Assembly: GCA_022866585.1 (NCBI GenBank)
Contig: JALHUP010000052.1
Span: 1 to 8,525, forward strand
DNA: 8,525 nt
Source: Candidatus Zixiibacteriota bacterium
Lineage (GTDB): Bacteria > Zixibacteria > MSB-5A5 > SM1-73
Direction of reading: 5' to 3'
A program made the position numbers and the translations under genes. A model generated the notes under the pieces. That model was not told where the DNA came from. It was given only the letters and a program-made list of their open reading frames with translations, and did not search any database. This document shows, piece by piece, positions 6,008 through 8,525 of the stretch. The stretch's first letter is position 1. Every line of letters begins with the position of its first letter.

Positions 6008-7093
6008 TTATTCTTTTATAGAAGCCTGCATTTTATTAAGCATTTCATTAGAGATCTCCATAATACTACGAACTTTGTCTACAAGAACTTTATCACCCTT
6101 GAAAGCGTCTTCTACAGACTTTGCTTTTCGTATATTCCTTTCTGCTCTAATAACATAGGATTCCAATCTTCGATCTTCCTGTTCTGTATATTCGTGTGCA
6201 TCGCTTAGGTTTCCTGTTTCACGAAGACAATCAAGAGCTTCTGCATATCCAATCACATCATCCAACATTCTTAAATCTGGATTCTGCGATTTTATAATTC
6301 CCTCTTTTTTCAACTTCCTACTACCAAAGATCCAAATCAATAATTCTTCTAGTTCTTTAAACTTACTTTTAGGTACAGGATTCTTGGGGAAAGGCTTATA
6401 GTAATCATGCTTTTCTATACCGAGGTATCTCCTCGTCACAGGATACTGGATTAACGTGTAAAGATGCGAGAAATTAAGCTTGGTGGCATTAAAATCACCT
6501 CTTGAAAATCTGGTTTTCTCTTCCCCCTGTCGCAGAACCATTAAACCATTATATAGCTTTATAGAAGTCCTATTCCTATCTCCTGTGCTTCTCAGGATTT
6601 CTTCAAAGCCAATACCTTGCTCATGCAGATAATCCACGAACTCAGCTTTACTAATTGCTGACCAACTTCTCGGCCCATTAATATGTCTGAAACTGAGATA
6701 ACTCCAAAGTTCTCTTCTGTTACCATAGATCATAACCGGTAATTCGTTTAATTCCTTGGCTCGTTTTTTGCTTATTTTTAGTAAATCATCTGGCTTAGCA
6801 CCAACATATTTTGCGAATTTTGGATCAAGTAAAATTTTAACAGCAGCTAGCCGTCTATTACCTTCTACAACAATATATTTCTTCTGTTTCTCTATTACAA
6901 GTAGTGGTTCATGGATATAATAACCGTTTACGGCAATTGAAATAATAAGTTCATCTAGATGCATCTCTTCCCATAGATTTTTTGCGATATCTAGTTGAGA
7001 TGCTTTGCTCTGTAAACCAGCAAATCGGGCATTCTCTTCATCAAAAAGCAGATCGTCTAACTTTTTGAAAGATATATTTTCTGGTTGTTCCAT
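6008..7093 (-). CDS. ParB/Srx-fold domain protein, first gene of the cassette
   Basis: The N-terminal domain has the ParB-like layout: LLFDEENAR (15-23), LDELIISIAVNGYYIHEPLLVIE (46-68) and YIVVEGNRRLAAVKILL (73-89). EGNRRLAA (77-84) matches the GxRR signature that in ParB-fold proteins binds or hydrolyses a nucleotide triphosphate. Residues 141-190 (SWSAISKAEFVDYLHEQG, then an arginine-rich GDRNRTSIKL) look like a helix-turn-helix region that could contact DNA. The C-terminal 100 residues are charged and predicted helical, possibly for oligomerisation. No ParA is nearby and the neighbours are a putative nuclease and a DNA methyltransferase. A regulator, DNA-loading factor or effector of a defence system is therefore more likely than a partition protein. 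The 361-residue length exceeds that of the isolated domain. The ATG at 7093 follows a weak AGAAGA ribosome site and a good candidate promoter. The exact biochemical activity is unknown. Confidence 0.85.
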   Translation of the reverse strand: MEQPENISFKKLDDLLFDEENARFAGLQSKASQLDIAKNLWEEMHLDELIISIAVNGYYIHEPLLVIEKQKKYIVVEGNRRLAAVKILLDPKFAKYVGAKPDDLLKISKKRAKELNELPVMIYGNRRELWSYLSFRHINGPRSWSAISKAEFVDYLHEQGIGFEEILRSTGDRNRTSIKLYNGLMVLRQGEEKTRFSRGDFNATKLNFSHLYTLIQYPVTRRYLGIEKHDYYKPFPKNPVPKSKFKELEELLIWIFGSRKLKKEGIIKSQNPDLRMLDDVIGYAEALDCLRETGNLSDAHEYTEQEDRRLESYVIRAERNIRKAKSVEDAFKGDKVLVDKVRSIMEISNEMLNKMQASIKE

Positions 7094-7121
7094 AAATCAG
7101 TCTTCTTTCGCTTTATTTGTT

Positions 7122-7138
7122 CTAATCAGGTCTCCCAC
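7122..7138 (-). promoter_or_regulatory. 17-base element shared with the methyltransferase leader (ParB-like copy)
   Basis: Plus-strand CTAATCAGGTCTCCCAC differs from the copy at 4937-4953 in only four positions; AGGTCT and CCA are unchanged. It begins 7 bases past the proposed -10 box, within the first transcribed bases. The paired position in two leaders of one cassette suggests a binding site for a cassette regulator, perhaps the ParB-like protein itself. Confidence 0.4.
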
Positions 7139-7145
7139 ATATTTC

Positions 7146-7174
7146 AATATACACTCAATGAACGTATTTATCAA
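7146..7174 (-). promoter_or_regulatory. Candidate sigma-70-type promoter of the ParB-like/nuclease genes
   Basis: On the minus strand TTGATA (7174-7169) and TATATT (7151-7146) are separated by exactly 17 bases, each matching 5 of 6 consensus positions. The start point would be near 7139, giving a leader of about 45 bases before ATG 7093. Just upstream is the A/T palindrome AAAATATTTT (7177-7186), which may act as an UP-like element or a binding site. This is the best promoter in the window. Confidence 0.6.
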
Positions 7175-7253
7175 GTAAAATATTTTTCACCAAATAGGTG
7201 TCCTGGCTAGATAGGGAATTTCTGTAGGAGTGGAGACAAAATAAGCACGCAAA

Positions 7254-8408
7254 CTATCTTTCAATATCGTTTTTATAAACTACTGGCAACCGCTTTCCCA
7301 TCCGTGTCATAATCTCATAGGCAAAGGTGCCGGTCCATCTCCCCAGATCATGGGCAGTGATTTCGTCTTTCCCCTGTCTTCCCATCACCACTACCTCATC
7401 GCCTACTTTAACGTCTGGAATATGTGATACGTCCACCATGAAGGCATCCATGCAGACTCGTCCTACTACCTTTGCCCGCTTTCCTCTTATCAAAACCTCA
7501 CCCTTGTTGGAGAGAAGACGGCTGTAGCCATCTGCATATCCCAGAGGAATGGTGGCGATTTTGGTCTTCTTTTTGGCTATGTAAGTTTTACCGTAACTTA
7601 TGGGGGTTCCTTTTTCTACTTCTTTAATAAACATCACCTTGCTTTTAAGGCTCATAGCGGGCTTAACTTTTATCGACTCCGAAGTCTCCATTGAAGGATA
7701 AAGGCCATACAGAAGATGCCCCACCCGGACATGATTGAAATAGCTTGCCGGAATGTCCAAAACCGCCCCGCTGTTGGCAATGGATTTTATCGGGATATGA
7801 TTGGAGAAAGATTCCAGTACATCCAAGGTGTTCTTGAAAATTGATAGTTGATGAAAGACAAAATCCTTTTTTCTCTGATCTGCAGTGGAAAATTGGGAAA
7901 GTATTCCCTTCAATCGAACATTTCCTAACTTGTTTATTTTTTTCACCAATTCCACGGTCTTCTGCGGAGGGATGCCATAACGTCCCAAGCCTGTGTCTAT
8001 TTCGATGAAGATATGGGAACATTTGTTCTGTCTTTTTGCCTCTTGGGAAAGTTTTTTTACAAATTCCAGATCGGTTATTACCTGATCTAAGTCATATTCC
8101 ACAACTTTTTCCACTCTCTCCTTTGGCTCTGGAAATAAGTTCATTATGGGAGACTTTATCCCCTTTTGCCTCAGTTCGATTCCCTCCTCCAGAATTGCCA
8201 CACCCAAAGAGCCTGCCCCGTTCTCCAAAGCTACCTTCGCCACCTCATAGGCGCCATGACCATAGCCATCCGCCTTGACTATTGCCATAAGCTCCACATT
8301 TTTACCTAATCTCTTTTTGATGTTTTTGATATTATAGGCTAAGGCGTCTAAGTCCACCTCTAAATAGGCGGGTCTCAAAAGTTCATTATTTTCACTTTGA
8401 GGTATCAT
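7254..8408 (-). CDS. alr: Alanine racemase, PLP-dependent
   Basis: The enzyme interconverts L- and D-alanine and so supplies D-alanine for peptidoglycan; it is a cytoplasmic, pyridoxal-phosphate-dependent homodimer. The N-terminal barrel starts with AYLEVDLDALAYNIKNIKK (14-32). The cofactor lysine is K45 in AIVKADGYGHG (42-52). ANSGA (211-215) and HVRVGHLLYG (226-235) bind the cofactor phosphate and pyridine side; R228 is the arginine facing the pyridine nitrogen. The C-terminal domain carries SYGKTY (271-276), whose Y272 is the second catalytic residue, then IPLGYADGYSR (287-297), GRVCMD (316-321) and the closing AYEIMTRMGKRLPVVY (363-378). The 384-residue length is normal. E136 in FIEIDTG occupies the place where many homologues have a carbamylated lysine. 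The ATG at 8408 has AAGGA about 10-12 bases upstream. No clear terminator separates it from the cassette, so some read-through into the ParB-like gene is possible. Confidence 0.97.
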   Translation of the reverse strand: MIPQSENNELLRPAYLEVDLDALAYNIKNIKKRLGKNVELMAIVKADGYGHGAYEVAKVALENGAGSLGVAILEEGIELRQKGIKSPIMNLFPEPKERVEKVVEYDLDQVITDLEFVKKLSQEAKRQNKCSHIFIEIDTGLGRYGIPPQKTVELVKKINKLGNVRLKGILSQFSTADQRKKDFVFHQLSIFKNTLDVLESFSNHIPIKSIANSGAVLDIPASYFNHVRVGHLLYGLYPSMETSESIKVKPAMSLKSKVMFIKEVEKGTPISYGKTYIAKKKTKIATIPLGYADGYSRLLSNKGEVLIRGKRAKVVGRVCMDAFMVDVSHIPDVKVGDEVVVMGRQGKDEITAHDLGRWTGTFAYEIMTRMGKRLPVVYKNDIER

Positions 8409-8419
8409 AAATTTTTATT

Positions 8420-8427
8420 TCCTTCTC
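8420..8427 (-). promoter_or_regulatory. Ribosome binding site of alanine racemase
   Basis: On the minus strand GAGAAGGA lies 11 bases before ATG 8408. The core AAGGA is a good Shine-Dalgarno match with slightly long spacing, and it supports the chosen start. Confidence 0.6.
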
Positions 8428-8451
8428 AATTTATATTCAAAACGACAGTTA

Positions 8452-8480
8452 TCTATAAAGGTTTTGTATTTTTCTATGAA
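8452..8480 (-). promoter_or_regulatory. Weak candidate promoter for alanine racemase
   Basis: On the minus strand TTCATA (8480-8475) and TATAGA (8457-8452) are 17 bases apart, each matching 4 of 6 consensus positions. The leader would be about 38 bases. The boxes are weak and the region is A/T-rich, so a chance match is possible. Confidence 0.28.
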
Positions 8481-8501
8481 TCACGCGTAGCCCACATGGA
8501 C

Positions 8502-8524
8502 AGCCAAGCCATGAAGGCTTGGCT
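8502..8524. repeat. Perfect 9-pair hairpin at the window end
   Basis: AGCCAAGCC (8502-8510) pairs exactly with GGCTTGGCT (8516-8524) around ATGAA. It is G/C-rich against an A/T-rich surround and lies upstream of alanine racemase. It may be a terminator of a gene beyond the window or a copy of a dispersed palindromic repeat; the sequence after it is cut off. Confidence 0.55.
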
Positions 8525-8525
8525 A

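Noticed and set aside
5021..6208. Several plus-strand open frames of 65-96 codons opposite the nuclease-like and ParB-like genes
   Set aside because: They overlap well-supported genes on the other strand, lack start signals and show no family motifs.
6008..7093. A plasmid or chromosome partition locus, based on the ParB-fold protein
   Set aside because: No ParA-type ATPase and no cluster of parS-like sites is visible; the neighbours are DNA modification genes.
59..7228. CTGTAGG at 59-65 and 7222-7228, and GTGTCCTG at 54-61 and 7198-7205, as possible flanking direct repeats
   Set aside because: Matches of 7-8 bases in a window this size are expected by chance, and the positions do not bracket the cassette.

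Overview
The window reads as a bacterial chromosome segment with moderate to low G+C and no tRNA, rRNA, CRISPR array or insertion sequence that I can recognise. Alanine racemase implies a peptidoglycan cell wall. The mix of envelope sugar-transfer genes, a TTG start, few strong Shine-Dalgarno sites and many short perfect hairpins between genes would suit an uncultivated or environmental bacterium, but I cannot place it in a phylum from sequence alone.

Layout. Positions 98-3801, plus strand: a compact three-gene run made of a GT-B type glycosyltransferase, a polytopic GT-C/PMT-like membrane protein and a GT-A family 2 (rhamnosyltransferase-like) enzyme. The first two overlap by 4 bases and the second and third are 12 bases apart, so they probably form one operon for a cell-surface glycan. 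Positions 3778-3985: a cluster of four perfect hairpins lying in and after the end of this operon, at a convergent junction. Positions 4014-7093, minus strand: a three-gene cassette, read in the order ParB-like DNA-binding protein (361 aa), putative Mrr-like nuclease of unknown family (318 aa, starting 4 bases after the ParB-like stop) and D12-class DNA adenine methyltransferase (298 aa). Positions 7254-8408, minus strand: alanine racemase. Positions 8502-8524: another perfect hairpin at the window edge.

The cassette is the most interesting part. A DNA adenine methyltransferase, a protein with restriction-endonuclease-like sequence signatures and a ParB/Srx-type protein lie together on one strand, with lower G+C than the flanking genes. 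This suggests a restriction-modification or phage-defence island in which the ParB-like protein is an unusual partner. Two putative promoters can be proposed, one before the ParB-like gene and one before the methyltransferase. Just downstream of the -10 box of each lies a related 17-base element (13 of 17 identical), which hints at co-regulation. The island sits between housekeeping or envelope genes, next to the hairpin cluster. The domain calls and the nuclease active-site reading are inferences from motifs; no search could be run.
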